A DNA stretch of 64,000 bases, from NCBI GenBank assembly GCA_965218945.1, contig OZ244718.1, forward strand, positions 496,001-560,000, in the 5' to 3' direction. Position numbers and translations under genes: made by a program. The notes below the pieces were generated by a model that searched no databases, was not told the DNA's origin, and saw only the letters and a list, made by a program, of their open reading frames with translations. The DNA is from DAOUJW01 sp965218945. GTDB taxonomy: Bacteria > Chloroflexota > Dehalococcoidia > Lucifugimonadales > UBA2985. This document shows positions 1-7,735 of this stretch, piece after piece. Every line of letters begins with the position of its first letter. Positions within the stretch are counted from its first letter, which is position 1.

Positions 1-2
1 TG

Positions 3-323
3 GCTGACGTAAGGGAGGTCCTGGGAGACCGGCGCATGACCGCGCTCAGGGAGGCTACCAAGCTGCATGAGGAGGTCTTCCGCGGCTCCGTATCGGAGGC
101 CGTAGAACACTTCGACCGACCCAGGGGTGAGTTCACCCTGGTTGTGGAGTGGGAGCCTCAAGATGACACGCCATCCGTTGCAGATGCGGAGGATATGCTT
201 CGCTCTATGCTGGCGGAGGGAGTGTCCGGCAGAGAGGCGAGGGACCTGGTCGCAGCGCAGACAGGGGTATCTCGCAGGGACTTGTACCGGATGTGGCTGC
301 GCTTGAAGCAGGACTCAGGATGA
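3..323 (+). CDS. rsmI: 16S rRNA 2'-O-methyltransferase RsmI, C-terminal part (5' truncated by window)
   Basis: The reading frame is open from the left edge, so only the C-terminal ~106 residues are present. RsmI methylates the 2'-O of C1402 in 16S rRNA using SAM. The segment reading ALREATKLHEEVFRG, followed by a PRGEFTLVVE strand, is the typical end of the tetrapyrrole-methylase fold in this family. A short helical tail follows (residues after DTPSVADAEDML) that resembles the RsmI C-terminal helix-turn-helix-like extension. An internal ATG at 36 is not the start, because family-like sequence continues upstream of it. The catalytic N-terminal half lies outside the window. Confidence 0.85.
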   Translation, partial: ADVREVLGDRRMTALREATKLHEEVFRGSVSEAVEHFDRPRGEFTLVVEWEPQDDTPSVADAEDMLRSMLAEGVSGREARDLVAAQTGVSRRDLYRMWLRLKQDSG

Positions 324-333
324 GCCAACCGTC

Positions 334-362
334 GTCATTCCCGCCCACGAGCGGGAATCCAG
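334..362. repeat. Short palindromic repeat (GTCATTCCCG...CGGGAATCCAG type)
   Basis: A short inverted repeat in which the arms around 'cccgc' and 'gcggga' can pair, ending in 'atccag'. Related units occur at 2482-2508, 2567-2593 and 2833-2859, and a partial one near 14175. It lies directly after the rsmI stop codon. It could act as a transcript-end hairpin, but it has no T-run, so it is annotated only as a dispersed repeat. Confidence 0.7.
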
Positions 363-421
363 ATTCCTGCTTCCGGAGACCCTTGCACAACCTTTGGAGT
401 CAGCCCCAAATAGACGCGCCA

Positions 422-534
422 ACTGTCATTCTGAACGGAGCGCAGTGAAGTGAAGAATCCAAAGCCTCTGCTCACAAAGCTGCGATGTCTTCAATGAAAC
501 CCTTTTGATTCTTCGCTGCGCTCAGAATGACAGT
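422..534. repeat. Imperfect inverted repeat, MITE-like hairpin
   Basis: The left arm at 422-463 begins 'actgtcattctga' and ends 'gaagaatcc'. The right arm at 505-534 is its reverse complement with two small gaps ('gattcttcgctgcgctcag', then 'aatgacagt'). About 40 bases separate the arms. The same signature (TCATTCTGA ... GAAGAATCC) occurs in the repeats at 2274-2815 and around 14010-14045. No ORF of substance lies inside, so this is a non-coding mobile or structural repeat. Confidence 0.75.
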
Positions 535-605
535 CATCGGAGTTGCCGCGCGGGTTACGCAAAGGTCTCCTTCCGCAGGAATGACGGAGCGGGAACCGCT
601 CTCCC

Positions 606-1286
606 TTAGGTCAGCTCAGGAAGCCGGGCAATCACGTCGTAGAAGTCGTTGAAGGGGAAGAAGGGGATGCCCTTGGTCTCGCAGTAGGAGCGGAGCCTCC
701 GGCAGGCGAAGACGTAGTCGGCCTTGGCGGCCACGCAGGTGTCGGAGAAGCCGTCGCCAACAAGCGCCACCCTGTAGCCCATGTCAGCGTATTTAAGCGC
801 ATGGAAGCATTTGCAAGCGCCTACTGAATCGCAGATGACCGGGCAGTCGTTGTATTCCACCTTCACCCTGTCGCCCGCGCTGAAGTTGGCGCGGCTGCTG
901 AACACGGTCACGTCGGATAGGCCGCCGGCTGCCAGGACGGAGCGTATGTAGAAGCCCAGCCCGCTGGAGGCCACGTTGAGGGGTATGTCGTCCTCCTTGC
1001 AGCGCCTGACCAGCTCCTCGAAGCCTGGCCTTATGACTGCCTCCTTGCTGACGAAGCGGGACATCTCCTCCTCGCGGTCGCTTGGCAGGCAGCCGAACTC
1101 GCCGGCCAGGCACTCACGGCCGACGATGAGGCCCGCCTCCCGCATTTTCTCGAAGCGTTTCCAGTCCTCCAGGGCGAACGCCTCCAGCAGTGCAACACCC
1201 ATGTCACGCTCAGTCACCGTGCCGTCAAAGTCGATCAACAGGGCGAGCTTTGTGCTGCTGGTGGGATTCGTCATTGGATCAGTCAC
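606..1286 (-). CDS. HAD-family phosphatase, MtnX-like
   Basis: A 226-residue HAD-superfamily phosphohydrolase. Motif I is LLIDFDGTVT with nucleophile D19 and acid/base D21. The late motif LVGDGFSDTCVAAKA supplies the Mg2+-binding aspartates. The small helical cap between them fits subfamily IB (phosphoserine phosphatase/MtnX type). The closest functional guess is the MtnX group, which dephosphorylates a methionine-salvage intermediate, but no other salvage gene is nearby, so the substrate is unknown. The longest frame starts at GTG 1286; ATG at 1274 is an equally good start. It begins 7 bases after the stop of the DUF6159 gene and is probably co-transcribed with it. Confidence 0.75.
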   Translation of the reverse strand: MTDPMTNPTSSTKLALLIDFDGTVTERDMGVALLEAFALEDWKRFEKMREAGLIVGRECLAGEFGCLPSDREEEMSRFVSKEAVIRPGFEELVRRCKEDDIPLNVASSGLGFYIRSVLAAGGLSDVTVFSSRANFSAGDRVKVEYNDCPVICDSVGACKCFHALKYADMGYRVALVGDGFSDTCVAAKADYVFACRRLRSYCETKGIPFFPFNDFYDVIARLPELT

Positions 1287-1292
1287 GCGGGC

Positions 1293-2159
1293 TCAGCGCT
1301 GTTCCGGGCGGAACGCGCCCCGTATTGCGTCCTCCGGGAATAGGCTTGGCACCATGCCGTCGACGGCGTAGTTGTACAGGGCTGCCTTGTAGATGCCGTC
1401 CAGCGTTGCAAACACCAGCGAAATGCCGGCTATGAGCACGACGCCAATGGCAATTGCCATGAAGACGCCGAAGCCGCCGAGAGGCGACAGGACAAAGAAC
1501 AGCGCCACAATGATCGCACCGGCGACGAGGTAGGACAGGAGCGCCGCGATGCCCAGGCCAAAGTTGGCCACTATCTGCTCGCCCCACGTGCGGCGCAGCA
1601 TTGAGAGAGACGTCTTGAATGCGTCGCCGAGGGAGCGGCGCTCAATGACTATCAGCGGCACAACAAAGTATGTGACGAGCGTCCACGCAGCGCCAATCAA
1701 GGATATGACGATGGAGGCGATCATACCCATTATGCCTCCCCGCTGTCGGGCCTGGCTGGACAGTATGTTCAGTATCAGCCCGACGGTCCCGGCGAGGACC
1801 GCCCACATGAATATCGTCACGATAGATTGCGATGCCCCGCTCAGGCCGGAGCGTATATTCGGGTCGCCCCCGGACAGCCGCTCGTGGGCGGCGTACACTA
1901 GCGCGCTGTTGAAGAAGATGATGACAAAGTAGGAGAGGACGTAGAACGCGAAGGCGACGACAAGGTCTCCCGGGCCGGCCCCGTTGGCTGCGACCCGGTC
2001 CAGCGCGCCTATTCCCAACCCGACTCCCAGGAACGTCAGCATAACAAGGACCACGCCGATTGAGGAGAAAAGAGGAAACAGGATGAGCTCTTTATCGACT
2101 GCAAGAACGTGGAGACAGAGTTTGACCAGCCTGAAGCTCCTGCCAATGGTCGCAAACAT
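1293..2159 (-). CDS. DUF6159-like integral membrane protein
   Basis: A 288-residue protein with several long hydrophobic stretches: about 28-50, 65-90, 115-135, 140-170 and 195-250. It has the layout of DUF6159 proteins: a short polar N-terminus with FRLVKLCLHVLAVDKEL, then multiple membrane segments, and a conserved IERRSLGDAFKTSLSMLRRTWGE loop. That loop resembles the glycerophosphodiester-phosphodiesterase-type membrane domain found in many uncharacterised membrane proteins. The function is unknown. It sits upstream of the HAD phosphatase on the same strand. A promoter-like site lies about 60 bases upstream. Confidence 0.7.
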   Translation of the reverse strand: MFATIGRSFRLVKLCLHVLAVDKELILFPLFSSIGVVLVMLTFLGVGLGIGALDRVAANGAGPGDLVVAFAFYVLSYFVIIFFNSALVYAAHERLSGGDPNIRSGLSGASQSIVTIFMWAVLAGTVGLILNILSSQARQRGGIMGMIASIVISLIGAAWTLVTYFVVPLIVIERRSLGDAFKTSLSMLRRTWGEQIVANFGLGIAALLSYLVAGAIIVALFFVLSPLGGFGVFMAIAIGVVLIAGISLVFATLDGIYKAALYNYAVDGMVPSLFPEDAIRGAFRPEQR

Positions 2160-2220
2160 ATCTACTTCTCCTAATGCGCCGGCGCGGAGACGCCGGTGGT
2201 TATGTACCTCAATATACTAA

Positions 2221-2249
2221 GTATCATACCCTGCGCGCTTTCAAGTCAA
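2221..2249 (-). promoter_or_regulatory. Putative promoter of the DUF6159 gene
   Basis: On the minus strand, TTGACT (2249-2244) is followed after 17 bases by TGATAC (2226-2221). The -35 is close to consensus and the -10 is weaker. The site is correctly placed upstream of the ATG at 2159. Confidence 0.4.
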
Positions 2250-2273
2250 GGTCTTGAGGGAGGAGCGTCGCCT

Positions 2274-2462
2274 TTGTCATGCCCGTGCAGTCTGCCCCGC
2301 AGCAACGACCGCGCCGAATTGTCATTCTGAACCCTTCGGCTATGCTCAGGGTAAACTACGTGAAGAATCCAGAGCGTCCGACAACCCGGATTCGGGTCAA
2401 CACACAGGGCCGCAGCGGTGCATCGTCTGGGATTCTTCGTCGCTGCACTCCTCAGAATGACA
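2274..2462. repeat. 189-bp direct repeat, copy 1
   Basis: This segment is repeated almost base for base at 2627-2815 (offset 353); only a few substitutions were seen, e.g. 'gccgaattg' against 'gccgcattg'. It begins 'ttgtcatgcccgtgcag' and ends 'ctcagaatgaca'. Inside it are a left element ('attgtcattctgaacc' ... 'gaagaatcc') and the inverse right element ('gggattcttcgtc' ... 'cagaatgaca'), so each copy can fold into a long hairpin. The short open frames here are repeat-derived and were not called as genes. Confidence 0.85.
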
Positions 2463-2481
2463 TAGACACTGCTGGCCTTTC

Positions 2482-2593
2482 GTCATGCCCGTGCAGGCGG
2501 GCATCCAGGGGTGGGGTGGTGGCCCCGCTCGAATGGTTTGATAGGCTCACCACAAGCGAGCCATTCGTCATTCCCGTGAAAACGGGCATCCAG
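2482..2593. repeat. Cluster of short palindromic repeats between the two 189-bp copies
   Basis: It contains two GTCAT-type palindromes (2482-2508 and 2567-2593). Between them is a third type of element, with 'gctcgaatggtttgatagg' and an inverted 'caagcgag' end (about 2525-2563). A close relative of that third element occurs at 4338-4372. No coding capacity was recognised. Confidence 0.7.
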
Positions 2594-2626
2594 GGGAGTG
2601 GGCTCCCGTCTGCACGGGAGCGACGG

Positions 2627-2815
2627 TTGTCATGCCCGTGCAGTCTGCCCCGCAGCAACGACCGCGCCGCATTGTCATTCTGAACCCTTCGGCTATGCTC
2701 AGGGTAAACTACGTGAAGAATCCAGAGCGTCCGACAACCCGGATTCGGGTCAACACACAGGGCCGCAGCGGTGCATCGCCTGGGATTCTTCGTCGCTGCA
2801 CTCCTCAGAATGACA
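2627..2815. repeat. 189-bp direct repeat, copy 2
   Basis: The near-identical partner of 2274-2462, with the same internal hairpin arms. A further palindrome (2833-2859) follows immediately. The high identity of the copies implies a recent local duplication or ongoing gene conversion. The region 2160-2900 as a whole holds no gene beyond the promoter and these repeats. Confidence 0.85.
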
Positions 2816-2900
2816 GACGCCGCGGACATTCCGTCATGCCCGCGTAGGCGGGTATCCAGGGGAGGGGTGGGCGCTCGGTCACCGGCAAGCCTGGCACTCC

Positions 2901-4268
2901 CTACCTGCTCCGCAGCGCCGCCAAGAACTCCGCCTGCGTCTTCGTTCCCTTCACGGAGTTGCAGGCGTTGCATAGCAGCTGCAGGTTGTCTACGTGGTCT
3001 GTGCCTCCCCTGACCCTCGGAACTATGTGGTCGATGGTGAAGTTCCTGAACGGGAACAGGACTTTGCACCCCGCGCAGATGCCCTCCTGCATTCCAAAGA
3101 GGGTGTGCTTGTGGGTCTGGTAGGGAGGCAGCAGACCCATGTCTGTCCGTTTTGGCGTATCGTCGCGGTAGACGGCCTGCAGGCTGTCAAACCCCAGCTC
3201 CTTTGCCATACGACGCTGCACCAGCGTCTTGGCCACCGGAGACAGGTCAATCCCTACCCACTGCCGTCCCAGCTTCTCGGCGGCTATGAGGGCCGTGGCG
3301 CAGCCGCAGAAGGGGTCCAGCACAACGTCACCTTCATTGGAGGAGGCCTGGATGATGCGCTCCAGAAGCGCAATGGGTTTCTGGGTGGGGTAACCCACGC
3401 GCTCTGCCGAGCGCGCCTGAATGGGTTTAATATCGTCCCAGATGGTGTCGACTGGGTTGCCGGACATCTCATCCAGATACCTCTTGAGCGCGGGCACCGC
3501 CCCTGGGCGCTGCTGGACTACCAATCCCTGCTCATAGGATGCCTGCATACGCTCGCGGGTCCAGCGCCACACCCTGGTAACGCCAAGGAACTCGTAGGTA
3601 AGGTTGGGGCGGTCGTGGTTCGGGTTCGCTAGGTTATCAAGTCTGAAGCGCCTGCCCGTCTCCGGCTCAACGTGACGGTAGAATTTGTCCACGTAGGACT
3701 GGTCGTGCGGCCGGAACGGACGATTCCAGGTGAACTGGTCCGCTTTGCTGTAGTACAGGAGAAGGTCGGCGTTGTTCGGATAGCCCTTGAAGGCCAGGCC
3801 CTTGGCGTTGGTGCGCTTCCAGGTGATCTCGCTGTGGAAGTTGGCCGGCCCAAACACGCTGTCCATTGTCAGCTTCAGGTAGTGGCTCGCCGTGGGGTCG
3901 CAGTGCAGGTAGATGGAGCCAGTTGGCTTCAGAATCCGCCTCATCTCCAACAGCCGGACGGCCATCATAATCAGGTAGGACTTCATGCCCTTGCCGTGAG
4001 CAACGCCCGCGGCGTCGATGATGCCGTACAGCCCCGGGTTCTCCTCGGCTATCAGCCCGTGCCAGGCAAGGTCAACGTCGTTGAGGGTCCAGGTGTCCTT
4101 GAATGCCGCGCCCGCAGCCTCCGACCCGATGGGAGAGGAGTAGTCCCGGTTGGAGTTGAAGGGCGGGTCCAGGTAGATGAGGTCCACCGACTCAGAGTTG
4201 AGGCCGCGCATGATGTCCAGGTTGTCGCCCGTCCACAGCGTGCGGTTTTTGAAGTTTGCTTCCGTCAT
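2901..4268 (-). CDS. DNA methyltransferase (N4/N6, beta-class layout) fused to a C-terminal HNH domain
   Basis: 455 residues. Motif IV LIYLDPPFNS (DPPF at 34-37) precedes motif I VVLDPFCGCATALIAAE (318-334), with YPTQKPIALLERI between them. This is the circular permutation of beta-class amino-methyltransferases that modify adenine N6 or cytosine N4 with SAM. Residues ~396-450 form a zinc-ribbon HNH module: C398xxC401, then TIDHIVPRVRGGTDHVDNLQ with D413-H414, then C433xxC436. An HNH nuclease on the same chain as a methyltransferase suggests a self-contained modification/cleavage enzyme. No separate restriction or specificity gene is adjacent. The start ATG has an AAGGGAAG-like site just upstream. 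Residues 338-395 link the two domains. Confidence 0.85.
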   Translation of the reverse strand: MTEANFKNRTLWTGDNLDIMRGLNSESVDLIYLDPPFNSNRDYSSPIGSEAAGAAFKDTWTLNDVDLAWHGLIAEENPGLYGIIDAAGVAHGKGMKSYLIMMAVRLLEMRRILKPTGSIYLHCDPTASHYLKLTMDSVFGPANFHSEITWKRTNAKGLAFKGYPNNADLLLYYSKADQFTWNRPFRPHDQSYVDKFYRHVEPETGRRFRLDNLANPNHDRPNLTYEFLGVTRVWRWTRERMQASYEQGLVVQQRPGAVPALKRYLDEMSGNPVDTIWDDIKPIQARSAERVGYPTQKPIALLERIIQASSNEGDVVLDPFCGCATALIAAEKLGRQWVGIDLSPVAKTLVQRRMAKELGFDSLQAVYRDDTPKRTDMGLLPPYQTHKHTLFGMQEGICAGCKVLFPFRNFTIDHIVPRVRGGTDHVDNLQLLCNACNSVKGTKTQAEFLAALRSR

Positions 4269-4335
4269 GTGCTTCCCTTCGATAGGATAGTGCTACAATC
4301 TTACCATTGGCAATAAGGGCGTGCGCCAGCAAATG

Positions 4336-4375
4336 CCCCGCTCGAATGGTTCGACAGGCTCACCACGAGCGGACG
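4336..4375. repeat. Dispersed inverted repeat (TCGACAGGCTCACC type)
   Basis: The outer arms 'ccgctcg' and 'cgagcgg' are complementary and enclose 'ttcgacaggctcacca'. Related copies lie at about 2525-2563 and, degenerate, at 49316-49345. Translation through it gives the spurious peptide MVRQAHHERTG, so it must not be read as the N-terminus of the downstream gene. Confidence 0.65.
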
Positions 4376-4489
4376 GGGCGGCTGCCGTTGCCCCTTTGCC
4401 AAAGGCCATTGACATCCGGCGCATGCTTGGATATGTTGAGTATGCAAGTATGGGCACTCCAAGGGCCGGGTATAAGGAGCGCAATTGCC

Positions 4490-4843
4490 ATGGGGATATT
4501 CAAGACGGACATTCAGGTCGGCGGGGGTAAGAACGGCTCTTTTGAGACGGTTACGGTGCTGGTGGATACAGGGGCAATTTACTCCATGTTTCCAGAGAGG
4601 CTGCTGAGAAGCCTGGGAGTGGAGCCCTTTGATGAAAGGGAGTTTACCTTGGCGGACGGGAGCAAGCGTATCTTGGAGTTGGGAGAGATCAGGCTGCGCA
4701 TCGGGTCTGATGAGCGTTTCAGCATAGCGATTTTCGGCCCTGATGATAGAGCGCTGTTGGGAGCGGTGTCCCTGGAGGAGTTCGGGCTGATTGCCGATAC
4801 CACGCATCGTCAGCTGATTCCCGCCCCTGAACTGCCTCTCTAG
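4490..4843 (+). CDS. Retropepsin-like aspartic protease-family protein
   Basis: 117 residues from the ATG at 4490, which has AAGGAG 12 bases upstream. The frame stays open to 4307, but that part runs through a dispersed repeat and is rejected. The motif TVLVDTGAIYSMFPERLL carries the DTGA catalytic triplet of clan AA (retropepsin-type) proteases. A second half with LGAVSLEEFGLIADT corresponds to the usual LLG-x-x-x-L element. Such proteins are short single-domain, presumably dimeric proteases of unknown substrate in bacteria. Confidence 0.7.
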   Translation: MGIFKTDIQVGGGKNGSFETVTVLVDTGAIYSMFPERLLRSLGVEPFDEREFTLADGSKRILELGEIRLRIGSDERFSIAIFGPDDRALLGAVSLEEFGLIADTTHRQLIPAPELPL

Positions 4844-4898
4844 GAGGCAATGGGTAATTGTCAGCCTGCCACGGACTGGTCATAGAAAGGAGAAGAGA

Positions 4899-5117
4899 GT
4901 GGACCCATTCAGGGATTTCGATTGGGACACCCACAATTGGGAAGTTGGCGGCATGTTAGCAATGTTCTTCGGGATAGGGTCGGTCGTCATCTTCTTCTTG
5001 GAGCCAGTGTTGACCGACCGACCTCTCGATCCGACTCTGTTAGCGTTCGGTGTTGGCTGTCTCCTTTTTTGCTGGCTGGCCGTTGAAGTCACCGTCCAGA
5101 GAAAATATGGTCGCTGA
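4899..5117 (+). CDS. Small predicted membrane protein
   Basis: 72 residues from the GTG at 4899, preceded by AAAGGAGAAGAGA, a good ribosome site. Two hydrophobic stretches (about 18-38 and 47-64) are separated by a short polar loop with LTDRPLDPT, which suggests a two-pass membrane protein. A strong terminator-like hairpin follows the stop, which supports a real transcript end here. No family was recognised. Confidence 0.55.
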   Translation: MDPFRDFDWDTHNWEVGGMLAMFFGIGSVVIFFLEPVLTDRPLDPTLLAFGVGCLLFCWLAVEVTVQRKYGR

Positions 5118-5122
5118 ATTAG

Positions 5123-5156
5123 AATAGGGCGGAGCTGCTTGCTCCACCCTATTTTG
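5123..5156 (+). terminator. Rho-independent terminator after the small membrane protein gene
   Basis: The stem is aatagggcggagc / gctccaccctatt with a TGCTT loop. It has one mismatch and ends in TTTT. It separates the upstream genes from the purine operon. Confidence 0.75.
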
Positions 5157-5195
5157 CGGTGCGCTATTTTCGCACCTTTCACAATCCCCCACCTA

Positions 5196-5225
5196 TTGAC
5201 CCAGGCCTTTTGGAGGGAATACAAT
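5196..5225 (+). promoter_or_regulatory. Promoter of the purF-purM-purH operon
   Basis: TTGACC (5196-5201), 18 bases, then TACAAT (5220-5225). It is placed about 30 bases upstream of the purF start, between a terminator and the operon. No purine riboswitch fold was recognised in the short leader. Confidence 0.6.
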
Positions 5226-5257
5226 GCAGGCACGTCCAACCCTAAGGAAGGTATCTC

Positions 5258-6709
5258 TTGAGCAAAGTGACCTTTCCGCCGGGAGTGGAGGTGGTGGGGG
5301 CGGGAGATAGTGACATTCCCCATGAGGAGTGTGGGGTTGTCGGGGTGTACGCCCCGGGAGAAGACGTAGCCAGAATTGCCTTCTTTGGCCTCTTCGCGCT
5401 CCAGCACAGGGGGCAGGAGAGCGCCGGCATAGCCGTCAGCGACGGCGACGACCTGAAAGTTCACACCGCTATGGGTCTGGTGACCCAAGTCTTCCGCGAA
5501 CAGGACCTGGAGCGCCTTACCGGTCACATAGCCATCGGTCACACCAGGTATTCCACCACAGGTTCCAGCGAGCTTTGCAACGCTCAGCCTATCCTGGTGA
5601 ACGGGCCGTACGGTGAGCTTGCCCTCGGCCATAACGGGAACGTGGTCAATCCCGTCCCGCTGCGCGCAGACCTGGAGGAGTGGGGATGCGTGTTCTCGGC
5701 TTCAACCGATTCCGAGATATTGGCCCACCTGCTGGCCAACGCGCCCGGCAGGGACTGGGGCGAGCGCGTTCAGTACATGATGAAGCGCGCACAGGGCGCT
5801 TACTCCCTGGTTGTGCTGACCAAGGACTCCCTCATGGCCATTCGCGACCCCCTGGGTGTGCGGCCCCTCTGCGTGGGCAGGCTCAGCGATGGCGGTTGGA
5901 TAGTGGCCTCCGAGACCTGCGCTCTGGACCACCTGGGGGCCCAGATTGTGCGTGAGGTCGAGCCCGGTGAGGCCATAGCCATCGACGATCAGGGCATGAG
6001 GACCATCCACAAGAGCGTCGAGCGCAAGAGGGCGTCCTGCATCTTTGAGTACATCTACTTCGCCAGGCCGGACAGCGTCTTCGATGGGAAGCTGACCTTC
6101 ACCATGCGTCAGGCTATGGGCGCGGAGCTGGCCCGGGAGCATCCGGTGGACGCCGACGTGGTCATTGGCGTGCCGGACTCCGCGACAGCGGCCGCTGTGG
6201 GGTATGCCCAGGAGGCCGGTATTCACTACAGCGAGGGCCTGACCAAGAACCGGTACGTGGGCAGGACCTTCATTGAGCCGGACCAGCGGATGAGAGACCT
6301 GGGAGTGCAGCTCAAGTTCAATCCGTTGCCCGACGTGCTTGCCGGCAAGCGGGTTATAGTGGTAGACGACAGCATTGTCCGCGGCACCACCACGCCCCAC
6401 GTGGTCAAGCTGGTGCAGAGGGCAGGGGCTAAAGAGGTGCACCTGCGCGTGTGCGCTCCTCCTCTGCAGCATCCCTGCCACCTGGGAGTTGACATGGCGA
6501 CGTACCGCGAGCTCATCGCCGCCAACAAGAGCATCGAAGAGATACGGCAGTTCGTGGGCGCCGACTCGCTGGGTTACCTCAGCGTCGATGGTCTGTTGAA
6601 GGCCGTGGGCGGCAAACCGGACAGCCACTGCACAGGTTGCTTCACCGGCAACCATCCCATCCCGGTCCAGCTTGAGATGGACAAACTGGCCCTGGAAGTC
6701 GCCAGATAG
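5258..6709 (+). CDS. purF: Amidophosphoribosyltransferase
   Basis: 483 residues. It catalyses the first committed step of purine synthesis: PRPP plus glutamine to phosphoribosylamine. The chain starts at a TTG and carries a short propeptide before C25 in EECGVVGVYAPG, the Ntn-type nucleophile exposed after cleavage. The PRPP-binding loop is VIVVDDSIVRGTTT. Cysteines in the CIFEYIYFARPDS, CAPPLQHPCHLG and CTGCFTGNHPIP segments match the [4Fe-4S]-containing, Bacillus-type enzyme rather than the cluster-free E. coli type. It is the first gene of the purF-M-H operon. Confidence 0.97.
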   Translation: MSKVTFPPGVEVVGAGDSDIPHEECGVVGVYAPGEDVARIAFFGLFALQHRGQESAGIAVSDGDDLKVHTAMGLVTQVFREQDLERLTGHIAIGHTRYSTTGSSELCNAQPILVNGPYGELALGHNGNVVNPVPLRADLEEWGCVFSASTDSEILAHLLANAPGRDWGERVQYMMKRAQGAYSLVVLTKDSLMAIRDPLGVRPLCVGRLSDGGWIVASETCALDHLGAQIVREVEPGEAIAIDDQGMRTIHKSVERKRASCIFEYIYFARPDSVFDGKLTFTMRQAMGAELAREHPVDADVVIGVPDSATAAAVGYAQEAGIHYSEGLTKNRYVGRTFIEPDQRMRDLGVQLKFNPLPDVLAGKRVIVVDDSIVRGTTTPHVVKLVQRAGAKEVHLRVCAPPLQHPCHLGVDMATYRELIAANKSIEEIRQFVGADSLGYLSVDGLLKAVGGKPDSHCTGCFTGNHPIPVQLEMDKLALEVAR

Positions 6710-6721
6710 TGTCAATGCCCC

Positions 6722-7732
6722 ATGCCTGGTGAGACCTACCTCGCCGCCGGAGTCGACCAGGGAGCGGCGCAAGAGGCCAAGGAGCGCATCAAGAAGCTGG
6801 CTTCCAGGACTCTTGGGCCTGAGGTCATAGGTGGCGTTGGCTTCTTCGGAGGACTCTACCAGCTTCAGGGCTACCGTCAGCCCGTTCTGGTCTCCAGCAC
6901 CGACTCGCCGGGCACCAAGCTGAAGCTGGCTACCCTGATGGACCGCTTCGACACTGTTGGCATCGATGCAGTGAACCACTGCGTCAACGACGTCTTCACA
7001 TCCGGCGCAAAGCCCCTCTTCTTCCTCGACTACATTGGCGTAGGCAGGCTATTGCCCGGGAGGGCGGAGGCGCTGGTGAAGGGCGTCGCCGAGGCCTGCG
7101 AGGCCGTGGGCTGCGCGCTAATAGGCGGGGAGACGGCACAGCTGCCGGGCATCTATCCGGAGGACGGCTTCGACCTGGCGGGATTCGCCGTGGGCGTCGT
7201 GGAGAAGGACGAGATCCTGGACGGCTCAACGATAGCCGAAGGCGACGCGCTGCTGGCGATTCCATCCAACGGCCTGCACACCAACGGCTACTCCCTGGCG
7301 CGCATGGTGTTCCGCGTGGAGGAGGACCCGTCGGTCCTGAGCCGGACCTACCCTGAGCTTGGCGAGACCCTGGGAGAGGCGCTGCTGAGGCCGCACCGGT
7401 GCTACTACCCGCTGCTGGAGCCTGTGCTGCGCCTGATCAAGGGCATGGCTCACATCACAGGTGGAGGGTTGCCGGAGAACGTGCCCAGGATTCTCCCGGA
7501 CGGACTGGGCGCGCATTTCGATGAGTCCGCTTGGGACGCGCCGCCAATCTTCAGGCTGATTCAGGAAGCCGGGCGAGTGGATACGGACGAGATGTACAGT
7601 GTGTTCAACATGGGCGTCGGGATGGTTCTGGCGTGCGACCCGTCCCAAGTGGATGAGGTGCGCCGCCTGGTTCCCGAGGCCCGGGTGGTGGGAGAGGTGG
7701 TCGGGGGCAACGAAGTAACTATATCGAGGTAG
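6722..7732 (+). CDS. purM: Phosphoribosylformylglycinamidine cyclo-ligase
   Basis: 336 residues, the usual length. PurM closes the imidazole ring of AIR from FGAM using ATP. The family blocks VSSTDSPGTKLKLA, NHCVNDVFTSGAKPLFFLDY, GCALIGGETAQLPG and AHITGGGLPENVPRIL are all present. It starts 12 bases after purF and ends 3 bases before purH, so the three genes are clearly co-transcribed. Confidence 0.97.
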   Translation: MPGETYLAAGVDQGAAQEAKERIKKLASRTLGPEVIGGVGFFGGLYQLQGYRQPVLVSSTDSPGTKLKLATLMDRFDTVGIDAVNHCVNDVFTSGAKPLFFLDYIGVGRLLPGRAEALVKGVAEACEAVGCALIGGETAQLPGIYPEDGFDLAGFAVGVVEKDEILDGSTIAEGDALLAIPSNGLHTNGYSLARMVFRVEEDPSVLSRTYPELGETLGEALLRPHRCYYPLLEPVLRLIKGMAHITGGGLPENVPRILPDGLGAHFDESAWDAPPIFRLIQEAGRVDTDEMYSVFNMGVGMVLACDPSQVDEVRRLVPEARVVGEVVGGNEVTISR

Positions 7733-7735
7733 CAG

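Noticed and set aside
2254..2847. Several overlapping ORFs of 68-205 residues on both strands
   Set aside because: They are translations of the tandem repeats; the same peptide appears twice because the DNA is duplicated, and there are no ribosome sites.
4307..4489. N-terminal extension of the retropepsin-like protein
   Set aside because: It runs through a dispersed repeat; the ATG at 4490 has the ribosome site and fits the family length.
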